Shown here piece by piece: positions 48,531 to 59,273 of a stretch of DNA of 64,000 bases (positions are counted from its first letter, which is position 1; each line of letters begins with the position of its first letter). The DNA comes from Scolanthus callimorphus (Eukaryota > Cnidaria > Anthozoa > Actiniaria > Edwardsiidae), in the NCBI GenBank assembly GCA_033964015.1, contig CM066918.1, positions 31,100,595-31,164,594 on the forward strand, written 5' to 3'. A program made the translations under genes and the position numbers. Under the pieces are notes generated by a model. It was given only the letters and a program-made list of their open reading frames with translations. It searched no databases and was not told the DNA's origin.

Positions 48531-48830
48531 AACAGCAATCTAACACATTGGAGCATTTGGTATACTTTGTATGCATTACATAGTTTGCATACTCAAGGCC
48601 ATACCTTGCGGGGGAGGGGGCGCAACCCCCCAGACAAGATTTTAGTGTCAACATGTGGGAGGAAAACCTGTTTGCCTCCCTCAGACAAAAATTTTCCTAG
48701 GCGGCTAAACAGGGAAACATCGAGTTTGAAATGCGCGCGATGTTTGGGCAAAGCGGGTACTACCAGTGACACGCTATGACGTCATCTGGTCTATTACAGT
48801 ACAACGCGCGAAAAAAATGAGATGTACTTA
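48531..48830. other. Intergenic, nothing recognised
   Basis: Downstream of the KTI12 poly(A) signal. A purine-rich stretch and GCGCGC motifs are present. No exon, RNA or clear repeat was identified. Confidence 0.4.
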
Positions 48831-49611
48831 TTAAGGAGGCTGCCTACATTTTTTCTGCCCTCAACACCCAATCTTTGTATGCCTGCTTTTCAGGCTCAAA
48901 AACCTGTACCGGTCTGAACTTTCACATGGTTACCCTGAAGGGTTTGAACTTTATTGTAGTGTGCATTTTGTTGTGATCGGAGTTGCTATAGCAACGTTAT
49001 AACCACGCCCTTGTTTATAATTAGCAGCCATCAGACGCGTTGCGCGACCTAAACTTTTAAAATGACACCCCTCGCACTAATCACTGAGTAGCTAACATTA
49101 ATCACAGCAAGTTTGGAGAGAATTCATTGGGCCGATTTTATGTTACTCGAATGGACTTTTTCAGCCTCCAAAATGTCAAAGTTAATTATGCCGCAAAGTA
49201 TTTCCTTGAAAAATAATGGCTAATATCTGCGGAATTAAGAAATCCATGCCGCCCGAATAATCTACAAACCCAAGGCAATGTACCAGCCAAATTTCACTTC
49301 TAAGAATGCTTCCGATTTTGTTTGGCATGTGTTCAAGCAAACTGCAAAATTTGAGAAATTATATTATAAATCTTACGTTTGTTATAAAATTTACACTTTT
49401 CGCCTCTGACAAAAATCTCATATGTTAATGTTTTTAATACTTCCGTAAATTAATCTTGAATATATACCAAAAATAACCCTCCAAGTCTCGAGTTCATTGA
49501 AGTATTTTAAGGCACCGAGAAAAAATGCTAAACTTCACCACTCTTTCGGTTTGCTCGAGCCAGTTTTTGTCATTGTACTTTGTTTTCTCCTGTTGTAGCT
49601 TTCACGTGGTT

Positions 49612-49798
49612 TTCCCTGTAATCAGTGAAGCGAACTACATTCCAGCGTGTTGTAGCTTTCATGGGCCATTGACTCTAATACGCTTTGCCGCTTCCCTAAC
49701 AAGCGTGACGGCAAACTGCGCGGAGAAATCATTGAGTCATAGAAGCAATCGTTTGATTCCCATGATGGAATGTAGTTCGCTTCACTGATTACAGGGAA
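49612..49798. mobile_element. Foldback MITE nested in the left arm
   Basis: The 32 bp ends (49612-49643 starting TTCCCTGTAATCAGTGAAGC, and their perfect inverse at 49767-49798) are absent from the matching place in the right arm (CGTGGTTTT joined to CTCAAG). This dates the insertion after the arms formed. Confidence 0.85.
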
Positions 49799-50903
49799 CT
49801 CAAGTACATTAAGGCATGGGATTCTAAATGGGCTTGGGGTAGTCCCTAAAAACGCAAAATTTGCCTTAAATTGCTTTAATCTATTTAAGGCAGGCTAATT
49901 TTTGGTACAGTGATAAAACTCGACGAACTTAACATTTTGGTGCCATGTTTTAGTACAGAGTGACGTCACAAGGCATGACACGTGACTAAATAGTAAATTG
50001 CTTTTCCGGTGATGGAGAAAACATCTAACTATACAATTATGGTGAAAATGGATAGGCCTCGGGAATAGTAACATCGTACTGTCTTGGCTGCTGAGCTATC
50101 ATTTACCGTTAACGAGATATAAGGGTCGGAATCAGGTCACGTGACCTAATCAACATATCAGCCCCTTAAAGCACCTTAAAGGAGCAAACTTTTTCCGCCA
50201 GCTAAGACACCACTACATAAAACCCAAAGAGAGAAATGTTATTAGCTATTAACTTTTCAAAAAGGAGTGAAACTCACCACCGGAGAAATTGTTAAACTTT
50301 GAAAAGTGAAAATGTCACGTGACTGGGCACGTGACAAGTGTATCAACCCAAATTCCATACTAAAACATTTCACTCGATGAATGTTAGCTATTCTGAAAAT
50401 TTCATGCTCCATAATTAATGATTAGCAAAGATATTAGAAATTTTGTAATTTTCTCGATTTTCGGGGCTGACCCATAGGCACAGACAGATTCTGCTCGGCA
50501 ACTTTTGAGCAACTTTTTCAATTTTGAGCAACTTTTTCAATTCTGAGCAACTTTTTTCAACTATGAGCAACTTCTTCGCATTTCCGCTATTTCCTATTGA
50601 ATTTTTACAACAAAATGGCAATTTGTGATACATTTGCAATTTCAAATCAAACACAGAATGAAAAATCTTGCTAAAAGGATAATAAAAAAGTACTTTCTTC
50701 ACCTTGGGTGCTCACTGCTCAGAGGTATCTTCAAGATATGGATGTGTCGTTGGGTATCACTTTCCAAATACAGAGCAGAAGCAAAATGGCGGAAAGACCC
50801 TATTCAAATTGCTAGAGAAAATGGGGCTGAGGTGACGTAACCTAAAAGGGCTTCCTTATAGTTTCTTTCAAAAATAGTAGCAGCAGCTATTATTGTATGA
50901 TAA

Positions 50904-51047
50904 GTGAGAATGAACACTAACTATACACACATCGGCATAAGTCTGGCCTAGACGGAACGCTAGCACAGTCTATTACCCGTGCAGTTCGGCAACCATGTAC
51001 AGCTGTTTCGTCCTTGTTAGGACTCATCAGCATGGCATAGCCGGTGT
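50904..51047 (-). repeat. Hammerhead-bearing repeat, copy 2 (3' side of the LINE)
   Basis: It is nearly identical to 33795-33940 over its full length, in the same orientation as the LINE. It shares with copy 3 a GTTCCGTCTAGG variant and a CACTTAT end that copy 1 lacks. Confidence 0.85.
50987..51043 (-). ncRNA. Type I hammerhead ribozyme, copy 2
   Basis: The 57-base ribozyme is identical to copy 1. It has CTGATGA, stem II GTCC/GGAC, GAA, the palindromic stem III ACAGCTGT, the GTA cleavage triplet, and stem I pairs CCATG/CATGG and CGGC/GCCG. It lies just downstream of the LINE 3' UTR. Confidence 0.85.
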
Positions 51048-51682
51048 TTGCCTCGGTATTTGGTCAGCGGCGGCTAGTATGCCTCCACTTAACTTTATTG
51101 CAATGTATCTCGAAATCATTATTACAATTTATCCCTAAATCAAGCTACAGTAATTGTACAATCATTTTGAGGTGTAGCGAGAGGAGAGAGGTATAATTTA
51201 TATGTACATATTTCTAAATATAAAGTACTAACCGATTGATCTTTAAAAGGTTTTCTTTACATTCTTGGACGTGTATGCACGCGTAGATTCTCGCCATTGA
51301 GATGGCACAGCGTTCCGTTGCGTGACCACAAAAAGGTACTTTTGTGACTATGTTTATATGAATGAATCTGAAAGTCTCTTTGAATGAACATTGCGAGGTT
51401 CTTGTGGAAATAATCAATAATGTTATTGGGCTTATAATGAAGATAATGCAGTATCAAGAATGAATCTGATTAATCTGTTGTTAGTCGGTTTCTCCGTGTT
51501 ACTGATTATGACGCTTGGGAAGCTTGTTATCGCATCAGTGTTAAGAGTTAAGCGGATTAGTATCCTCTCTACTTCTTGCCATAGTTGCTTAGCAACCGGG
51601 CAGAACCAAAAGAGGTGTCTGACCGTCTCCACTGCGTTGTTATTGCAGGACCGACAAAACGGCGCTGGAATGACTCGCCATT

Positions 51683-52929
51683 TATAGCGGAGCTCCTGCG
51701 CGGGCCGAAGGCCCGCGCAAGCGGAGCACCATACCTAAGGAAAAAACGTATAGTATACTATCGAGTTGATTTTTGAACGTCACGGGCATTATGGATCATT
51801 TTGATGACGTCATTGATGACGTAAGGGCATGTGACCTTGGTATAGAGTTCCTCTTATGGTCTTTGAAAGTTTGTCCAAGTTTGGCTTCTATAGAAGCTAC
51901 CCTTCGGGAGATATGATTTTTTCTTTATTTTTCTGGTATTAAACCTATAGCGTACGCCGTCCGTCCGTCCGTCCGTCCGTCCGTCCGTCGTCCGTGTACA
52001 CATGGGAACCCTGTGGTATGCAAAGAAAAAATTATATCTCCTCAAGGGAACACGCTAAGACAACCATACTTGGGATATTTTGTCTATGCCACAAGGGGGG
52101 TGCTGTAACCCGGACACGTGATGTGACGTCATCGATGACGTCACCAGTGATTGAAAAATGAATATCTCGTGAAGGGAAGACTCTAAGACAACCAAACTTT
52201 GGTAGTGTAGTCTAGGTCACCAGGTGAGCGAAATGAAGTGGTCACGTGATATGACGTCATCGATGACGTCATCTATGCTTCAAAAATGAATATCTCATGA
52301 AAGGAAGACTCTAAAACAACCAAACTTGGGAAGTGTAGTCTAGGTCACCAGATGAGCGAAATGAAGTGGTCACGTGATGTGACGTAATCGATGACGTCAT
52401 ATATGCTTGAAAAATCAATATCTCGTGAAGGGAAGACTCTAAGACAACCAAACTTTGGTAGTGTAGTCTAGGTCACCAGGTGAGCGAAATGAAGTGGTCA
52501 CGTGATATGACGTCATCGATGACGTCATCTATGCTTCAAAAATGAATATCTCGTGAAGGGAAGACTCTAAAACAGCCAAACTTGGGTAGTGTAGTCTAGA
52601 CCACCAGATAAGCGAAATAAAGTGGTCACGTGACATGACGTCATCGATGACGTCATCTATGCTTGAAAAATTAACATCTCGAGAAGGGAAGACTCTAAAA
52701 CAACCAAACTTGGGTAATGTAGTCTAGACCACCAGATGAGCGAAATGAAGTGGTCACGTGATATGACGTCATCGATGACGTCATCTATGCTTGAAAAAAT
52801 AATATCTCGTGAAGGGAAGACTCTAAAGCAACCATATAAACCATGTACACATGGGAATCCCTTTCATTCACATAGAAAATTTTATAACCAGGAGCTCCGC
52901 TTTTAGCCAGTGGCTAAATCTATATATTA
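51683..52929 (+). mobile_element. Helentron/DINE-1-like non-autonomous element, copy 2, inserted in LINE ORF2
   Basis: It has the same ends as copy 1 (TATAGCGGAGCTCC start, CAGGAGCTCCGCT and the TTTAGCCA-G-TGGCTAAA hairpin at the end). It carries a longer CCGT run and six ~127 bp units. LINE ORF2 reads in on one side and out on the other, so the limits are set precisely and the empty site can be inferred. Confidence 0.7.
52110..52830 (+). repeat. ~127 bp tandem units with 20 bp CRE palindrome, six copies
   Basis: CACGTGAT..GACGTCATCGATGACGTCA recurs near 52117, 52244, 52371, 52499, 52627 and 52755, separated by ATATCTCGTGAAGGGAAGAC and TGTAGTCTAG segments. The third unit has a mutated palindrome (GACGTAATCG). 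Confidence 0.9.
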
Positions 52930-55900
52930 CAATTTCTTGGCGGTCGGTAACCCCGAATGGATAATTCTCCATTTGAGGTCAGCCACTTTATTGTCAACCG
53001 AAGAGCTGTATAGATATTTCCAGAAGCTAGACAGTTTCTGAATTGTTCCAATAAAGCACTGGTTGCGTTTGATAAGTAGAGGAAATAATTCTATTGTAAA
53101 AGAATTTATTGCGACATTTATCAAACTCGCTAAAAACCCCGTGGGGGTCACGAAAACCATAAGTTGAAACAGAGGACGTGAGGCCGGGCTGAGCTGTCGC
53201 GATTCGAGCACGCCATACGGCCGGGAGAGCCCACATGACCGTGTTGAGCTCTCTTGTGAACCGCACAACCGTTGGCGGTAATTGAAATAGCTCGCGAATC
53301 GCTTCGCTCGGTAGGAACCCGGCCACAAACTGGTAACAGATATCTTTCACAAAAACAATGTTCCCCTTTATCCATTCGCTAATATGCAATGGTTTACCCG
53401 TGGTTCTATCTAGTATGTGAGGATTATCAAAAAGCGGAGCTTCCAAAATCTGATCTATCGTCCACGAGTCAGGATTCTGTCGTACACCGCAGCCTAGAAG
53501 TTTCCAGCTTTTAAGCAGTTCTTTATAGAATGGTTTAAGCCGCTGTAACCTCGCTGTTCTCAAATCTAGGTCAAAAATACGGGCACCTAGATTTGCACCG
53601 GTATATTTGCCGAGAAAGTGGAAGGCTAGGGCCTTCCATTTACACGGTGTATCGCTTAGTAGCAATTTTACCCACTTCATTTTTAAAGCTTGGCTTTGAG
53701 CTTTGAAGTCAATCACCCCTTGGCCGCCTAGCGCGGTCGGGAGTCTACAAGTTTCTTTCTTAACAATGTAACTGCTAGTGTTCCAGAAAAATTTCCAGAG
53801 AGCTAGTTCTAAAACGCCGACTATCCAAGGCGGCATTATTAAAACGGAAGCCGTGTACCATAGGGTAGACGCGGCTATCTGGTTAATAACACAGACCTTT
53901 CCTTTAAAGCTTAAATCGCGGTGTTTCCACGAGTTAAGTGTGCTTAAGAATTTCTGGACTTTCGACTCCCAATTCTCTCTGTCGGTATTGTTATTCCCGA
54001 GCCACAGACCAAGGAATTTAATCTTATCATTGGTCCATGTTATTTGCGGTCCATAGGCTACTGTCGTTCGGTTCCGCAGCGCTCCACTTAAAAGTCCCTC
54101 GCATTTCTTTAGATTTATTCGGGCGCCCGAAGCGCCCTCATAGATCTCTAATAGGTTAAAACATTTCTGTACAGATTTCTCATCCGACAGAGTAAGGGTC
54201 GTGTCATCTGCGTATTGTGAAATAACACTGACCTCTCGCCCCGTCGGAAGATCAATCCCCTTTATGTCTGGATCGCTGCGCACAAGGCAAGCGAAAGTCT
54301 CAGCAATTAAAACATAAAGTAATGCGCTTAAACTACAGCCTTGCCGGAGTCCTCTAGTAAGTACAAAAGGTTCTGAAACGTATCCGTTCACCTTGATACA
54401 GCTCGAGATATCTGTATAAAGGATACGGACCCAGCGGATAAAGGACGGTCCGAAACCGAAAGATTCCAAACATTTAAATAAGTAACTCCAATTTACCCTA
54501 TCAAAAGCCTTCATTTGGTCTATCGATAGGAAAATCGCCGGGATATTCTCCTCGTTGGAGTACGCGATAAGTTATGAGTAACAGGTTCTGCGCTATATTG
54601 CGTCCTTTCACACAACATGTCTGATCGGGACTGATAATTTCACCAAGGACCTCGACAGCACGGAGGCTTAGGACCTTGGTGATTATCTTATAATCGAGGT
54701 TACACAGACTCAATGGCCGCCAGTTAGGGATATCTAGCCTGTCACCTTTCTTAAAAAGTGTACTGATAAGAGCGAGTCGCTGTGATTCAGTTAGTCGCCC
54801 TAAATCATAACAAGAGTTAGCCATATCAACAAAATCATTTCCTAAAATATCCAGAAATTCAAGTAGAATTCAATTGGAAGCCCATCTGTCCCTGGCGATT
54901 TGTTCGTAGCGAACAAATTCACCGCGTTAGTGCATTCGGCGAAAGTTAACTTGCCCTCGCAAGTGTCTCTCGCCTCGTCGGTCAGTTTATTCTCAATCGT
55001 GTTCAGTATATAGTCTTGTTGAGTAGTATCAGTCGGCTCAGCGGTATATAAGTTTTTGTAAAATCGTACGTGCTCGTCTATGATCTGATATATGTTGCTC
55101 GTGACAGAACCATCCTCTCTGCGTACCGCGCGTATCAGGCTTTGCTTCGCGCGAGTTTTTTCGAGGTTGGCAAAATATCTCGTGCACCGCTCCGACTCCT
55201 CGTGCCACTGTACACGTGAGCGGATCATTCTCCCACGAGTCTCTGTCAGTTCTATTTGTTTAAGTTTAGCCTTGAGGTCGTTAAAACGTTTCATATCTCC
55301 GTCTCGGTTCTGAGATTCAAGTTTGCGTAGAGTATTTCGTAATTGTTTCTCTAACTTCCGCTTGTAACGACGCCCCTCCTTGGCATTCACCTTGGAGGTC
55401 ACGATCGCTATCTCACGGGCTTTGAACTTGCCAGTTTCCCACCACTCAAGGAGAGTGGGGAAATCTGATTTTTTCGTCTTCCAATCAGTCCAAAACTCTC
55501 TTATTTTAGCGTTAAATGCGGAATCCTGGAGTAGCGACGTGTTGAATTTCCAAATTCCGCGTCCCCGTGCCACGTTTCCCCACGTCAAAGACACATGGAT
55601 TGAATTATGGTCTGTGGCGAGTGGAAACGGGTCTATCCCAGTTCCGATGATATGATTCTGTTTAGTACTATCTAAGTAGAATCTATCTATTCGTCTTCGC
55701 GCTCCGTTTGAGTTAAGGAACGTGAAGCCTTTAGTGTCAGGGTAAAATGTGCGATATATGTCTGACAATTCCAGTGTGCGAGTCAACTTAAGTAATACCC
55801 TACTAGAATTGTCAGTACAATTGTGCGTTCTATCCGTGTCTAAATTTAAGTCAGTTACGCAGTTGAAATCCCCTCCTAAAATATTTATGTATGAATCGTT

Positions 55901-56458
55901 GTCAGTGATTATAAAATCATATAGTGAATCAAAGAACTCCCCGCGCCAGCGAACATTTGAGTAGCCGGAGGGGGCGTAAATGTTCACTAAGTTTAGGAGT
56001 TGACCCATTATTTCTGCTTTAACCTGAATCACGCGGCCCTCAAGGTCAGCGCAAGACTCAGTCACGTTCACGTCAAGCGAGGGCCGGAAAAGAATAGCCA
56101 CTCCGGCCTCGTTCTCGGCAAACATGCTGAAATAATGTTTCCCTCCCCATTCTCTACCCCAATCAGCTATGTCCTCATCTGTTCCAAAAATCTCTTGTAA
56201 ATAGATTATATCTGCGTTTGAGTCAGATAAATAATGAAACACGGCATTGCGCTTCACTGTGTCTCGTAAGCCTCTAACATTTACGCTGATTATTTTGTAA
56301 GTTTCTAGATCATATGTGTTGAATTAATTAAGTGTAGCGTGTATATGTTACCTTAACCAACAGAGAACGGGTCAGATGGCTAAATAGGGAAAAGAGTTAA
56401 GGTTAGCACGTAACAGAGTAAGTGAAGAGAGACGTTTGGGTTTAGGCCTGTACGGAGA

Positions 56459-57514
56459 TCATATCTTCTTTTTGTTTTTGTCTTTGTGCTTAAGCGGACT
56501 TAAGTTTGCCCAGTTTATGCGCCGTTTCGAAGCTCTGGCCGGGTCAAGCACCATGGGGTTTTCGCTCACATTATCTTTGTCAGTATCATCCGTAGTTTCT
56601 TCTGCCACGCTTGAGGTCCCGGTGAAGGTAGTTGGCGTGTCAACTACGCCATCTTGATGTGTCGGACTACTCTTTGATGTTTCGACGTCATGCCCAACAT
56701 CCACAACATCGCCCGTTGTATCTTCCAAGGGAGGAGTAGGCTTCTCGGCTTGTTGGCTTTCTCTCGTAACACTTTCCTTTTGTAGAGCTATTTCCGTTGT
56801 GTTATCTGTTGTACAGCCAGTATTGTCTCTGTTGTTGTCTTTGCCGCCGTCCGCCACGGGGGGCGAAGGGCTGTCTCTGACCTCGTGCTTCTCCCCAGCA
56901 TTCTCGGCTGGGGTTTGCATTCGTTTAGGGCACAGGCGGCTAATATGCCTGTCGCCGCCGCAGAATCCACATGTGGGAATTTGGCCTTTATGCCAGATCC
57001 TGGCACGGTAGGATCCCACCTTTACAAATGATGGAATTTTCTTTAGGACTTCCATATTTACAATTCGTGTTCCTGTCTCTATCTCCGTCCCGTCATATAG
57101 CTGCCGTTTAACTTCTAGAACGCGCCCATAAGCCCCCAGAGCGCAAGCGATCACCTCTGAGGCCATCTCCGTGGGCATGTAATGGACATATACGTATGTT
57201 GTGGTGAACCCCAGTGGCTTGGGGAAAATCACATTTCCTTTGAATTTTACGCCCGTGTGAATCAGAGAATTCACCGGGCCTTCGTTTTTCAACGTTACAT
57301 CAGCGTTGTTCCCGGGCATCGACTGCACGCATTTGATTGCCCCTTCTGGCAGAATCTTCTCTAGGCACTGAATAAATTCTCCATATGCTGGCATTCCATC
57401 TTCGAACTGAAAGCGGACGGAGGTCCGTCTTGGAAGTGACTCAGACTTTCCAACTCCAACAATGTCTCCCCTTGAGCTCGCCGATTGCGAGGTTAACGCT
57501 CCCCTATAATTCAT
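56459..57514 (-). CDS. LINE ORF1 protein with CCHC zinc knuckle, 351 aa
   Basis: The uninterrupted frame starts MNYRGALTSQSASSRG. A central fold (about 40-190) has alternating hydrophobic segments like the RRM-type domain of L1/Tx1 ORF1 proteins (TTYVYVHYMPTEMAS, GRVLEVKRQLYDG). A knuckle CGFCGGDRHISRLCP (CxxCxxxxHxxxxC) follows at about 198-212. The C-terminal half is Ser/Thr/Asp-rich and ends in a Lys-rich tail (KHKDKNKKK). ORF1 proteins bind the element RNA. This is the only intact frame of the LINE. Confidence 0.85.
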   Translation of the reverse strand: MNYRGALTSQSASSRGDIVGVGKSESLPRRTSVRFQFEDGMPAYGEFIQCLEKILPEGAIKCVQSMPGNNADVTLKNEGPVNSLIHTGVKFKGNVIFPKPLGFTTTYVYVHYMPTEMASEVIACALGAYGRVLEVKRQLYDGTEIETGTRIVNMEVLKKIPSFVKVGSYRARIWHKGQIPTCGFCGGDRHISRLCPKRMQTPAENAGEKHEVRDSPSPPVADGGKDNNRDNTGCTTDNTTEIALQKESVTRESQQAEKPTPPLEDTTGDVVDVGHDVETSKSSPTHQDGVVDTPTTFTGTSSVAEETTDDTDKDNVSENPMVLDPARASKRRINWANLSPLKHKDKNKKKI

Positions 57515-57797
57515 CTTCTTCTGAACGATCTAGCTGCGACGAAAAATTTTTTCCTTGCCGAAATTGCGAAAAACTGAGACAATTCCGTGAGGGGCCGGTG
57601 TTTGCCTCAGTAAACTTCATTGGCAAACAACTGCAGAGGCGACTTCGAAAATCGAAGTGCTTTAAACCACAGCAAAGACCCATGTGGGACCTTTAGCTGC
57701 GACCGGGCTAGCGTTATGCCAATGTATGGATCACGCAATGAGACAAAGCTAGAGAAGTCCGTCGGTTAGCCATACTAACCTTTCGACATGTAATATA

Positions 57798-57910
57798 ATA
57801 AGTGAGAATGAACACTAACTATACACACATCGGCATAAGTCTGGCCTAGACGGAACGCTAGCACAGTCTATTACCCGTGCAGTTCGGCAACCATGTACAG
57901 CTGTTTCGTC
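57798..57910 (-). repeat. Hammerhead-bearing repeat, copy 3, 5'-truncated (5' end of the LINE)
   Basis: It matches copies 1 and 2 from GACGAAACAGCTGTACATGG to the CTCACTTAT end. The catalytic CTGATGA and half of stem II are missing because the copy stops at 57910. It lies directly upstream of the LINE ORF1 leader in the same orientation. Confidence 0.85.
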
Positions 57911-59130
57911 TGATACTACAAACTCCCCACTTTTTTACTAAGCCAACAGAATGGCGGCAAGTGAGTCTCTTTTTAAACAACCGTATTGATTAGTATAATT
58001 ATGTCATATTGTGTTTAGAATATAATTGCCTGATCTTATGGAGATGTTGAGTTGAGTGATTCTTTATCATTTTTTAAATAAATCAGGCGACAAGCGTGAA
58101 GAAATGCTCTTTTTTGGGGAGCAACTTTTTTGATTCTGTGAGCAACTTTTTCGAATTTGAGCAACTTTTGAGCAACTTTTGAGGGTATTTTGCGGCAACT
58201 TTTAAAGAATTTTTGAGCAGAATCTGTCTGTGCCTACTGACCCAGGCCTTAATACACTTGAGAAAACCACGTGAAAGCTACAACAAGTGAAAACAAAGTA
58301 CAATGGCAAAAACCGGCTCGAGCAAACCGAAAGAGTAGTGAAGTTTAGCATTTTTTCTCGGTGCCTTAAAATACTTCAATGAACTCAAGACTTGGAGGGT
58401 TATCTTTGGTATATATTCAAGAATAATTTACGGAAGTATCAAAAACATTAACATATGAGATTTTTGTCATAGGCGAAAAGTGTAAATTAATTATAACAAA
58501 CGTAAGATTTATAATATAATTTCTCAAATTTTGCAGTTTGCTTGAACACATGCCAAACAAAATCGGAAGCATTCTAAGAAGTGAAATTTGGCTGGTACAT
58601 TGCCTTGGGTTTGTAGATTATTCGGGCGGCAAGGATCTTTTAATTCCGCAGATATTAGCCATTCTTTTTCAAGGAAATTTTTGCGGCATAAATAACTTTG
58701 ACATTTTGGAGCCTGAAAAAGTCCGTTCGAATAACTTAAAATTGGCCCAATGAATGCTCTCCAAACTTGCTGTGATTAACGTTAGCTACTCAGGGATTAG
58801 TGCGAGGGGTGTCTTTTTAAAAGTTTAGGTCGCGCAACGCGTCTGATGGCTGCTAATTATAAACAAGGGCGTGGTTATAACGTTGCTATAGCAACTCCGA
58901 TCACAACAAAATGCACACTACAATAAAGTTCAAACCCTTCAGGGTAACCATGTGAAAGTTCAGACCGGTACAGGTTTTTGAGCTTGAAAAGCAGGCATAC
59001 AAAGATTGGGTGTTGAGAGCAAAAAAAATTGTAGGCAGCCTCCTTAAATATTGCAATTTTCTGATATTTCGTCTAGTCTATAACTCGAAAGCAGTATCGA
59101 GACTGATTTGCTCGGGTAATATGAAAAAAA

Positions 59131-59202
59131 AGGTCCCACCGAGATTTGAACTCGGATCGCTGGATTCAGAGTCCAGTGTGCTAACCATTACACCATGGGA
59201 CC
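59131..59202 (-). tRNA. tRNA-Gln-CTG: tRNA-Gln (anticodon CTG)
   Basis: The minus strand gives a 72-base cloverleaf. The acceptor GGTCCCA pairs with TGGGACC, with discriminator T. The anticodon arm is CTGGA-CTCTGAA-TCCAG with anticodon CTG. The T arm is CCGAG-TTCAAAT-CTCGG. The A box TGGTGTAATGG and B box GTTCAAATCTC are intact. A run of seven T directly follows the 3' end (59124-59130), a Pol III terminator. Sequence is very close to animal tRNA-Gln(CUG). It lies about 85 bp outside the TTAA element. Confidence 0.95.
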
Positions 59203-59273
59203 AGCCGACAGGTGCTTTGGTAAATTTGATACCTATCTACTACTCACTGCTCTTCCCAGTAGACCGTTACACC

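Larger units (their letters stand above)
51432..56325 (-). pseudogene. LINE ORF2: endonuclease and reverse transcriptase, frameshifted and interrupted
   Basis: The endonuclease (from about 56325) shows IIYLQEIFG, NILGGDFNC and PLATDHNS, the catalytic Glu, Asp-Phe-Asn and Asp-His positions. The frame breaks near 54843 and again near 54545. Reverse transcriptase motifs include WRPLSLCNLDYKIITKVL, MKAFDRVNW, GLRQGCSLSALLY and QYADDTTLTL (catalytic YADD). The 495-codon frame 54514-53027 ends in a shift near 53030. After the 1.25 kb Helentron-like insertion the C-terminal motif resumes (RSCNNNAVETVRHLFWFC, near 51570-51650). No ordinary ATG opens the frame; the nearest candidate is GTG. It cannot be translated as one protein. 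Confidence 0.88.
51048..57910 (-). mobile_element. Tx1/L1-type non-LTR retrotransposon (LINE), near full length, inactivated
   Basis: On the minus strand the order is 5' region with a hammerhead remnant, ORF1 with a CCHC knuckle, ORF2 with an apurinic-type endonuclease, a YADD reverse transcriptase and a C-terminal zinc motif, then an AT-rich 3' UTR. ORF2 has two frameshifts and is split by the element at 51683-52929. Endonuclease and reverse transcriptase motifs fit the L1/Tx1 group. Target duplications at its outer ends are not evident. Confidence 0.85.
48835..59043. mobile_element. TTAA-flanked element with ~780 bp inverted arms, filled by nested insertions
   Basis: TTAA at 48831-48834 and 59044-59047 flank ends GGAGGCTGCCTAC and GTAGGCAGCCTCC. 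The arms 48835-49611 and 58263-59043 are inverted copies of high identity throughout. A TTAA target is characteristic of piggyBac and Kolobok superfamilies. No transposase is seen. Homology continues past the arms (GGCACAGACAGATTCTGCTC at both sides). The interior holds a LINE, a Helentron-like element, hammerhead repeats and a foldback. Confidence 0.85.

Noticed and set aside
52927..53375. Two extra minus-strand ORFs over the LINE
   Set aside because: They are other-frame shadows of ORF2 or short continuations after a frameshift, not separate genes.
50904..57910. Penelope-like element with pseudo-LTRs
   Set aside because: The terminal direct repeats with hammerheads fit, but the coding part has an apurinic-type endonuclease, CCHC ORF1 and L1/Tx1 reverse transcriptase motifs and no GIY-YIG endonuclease.
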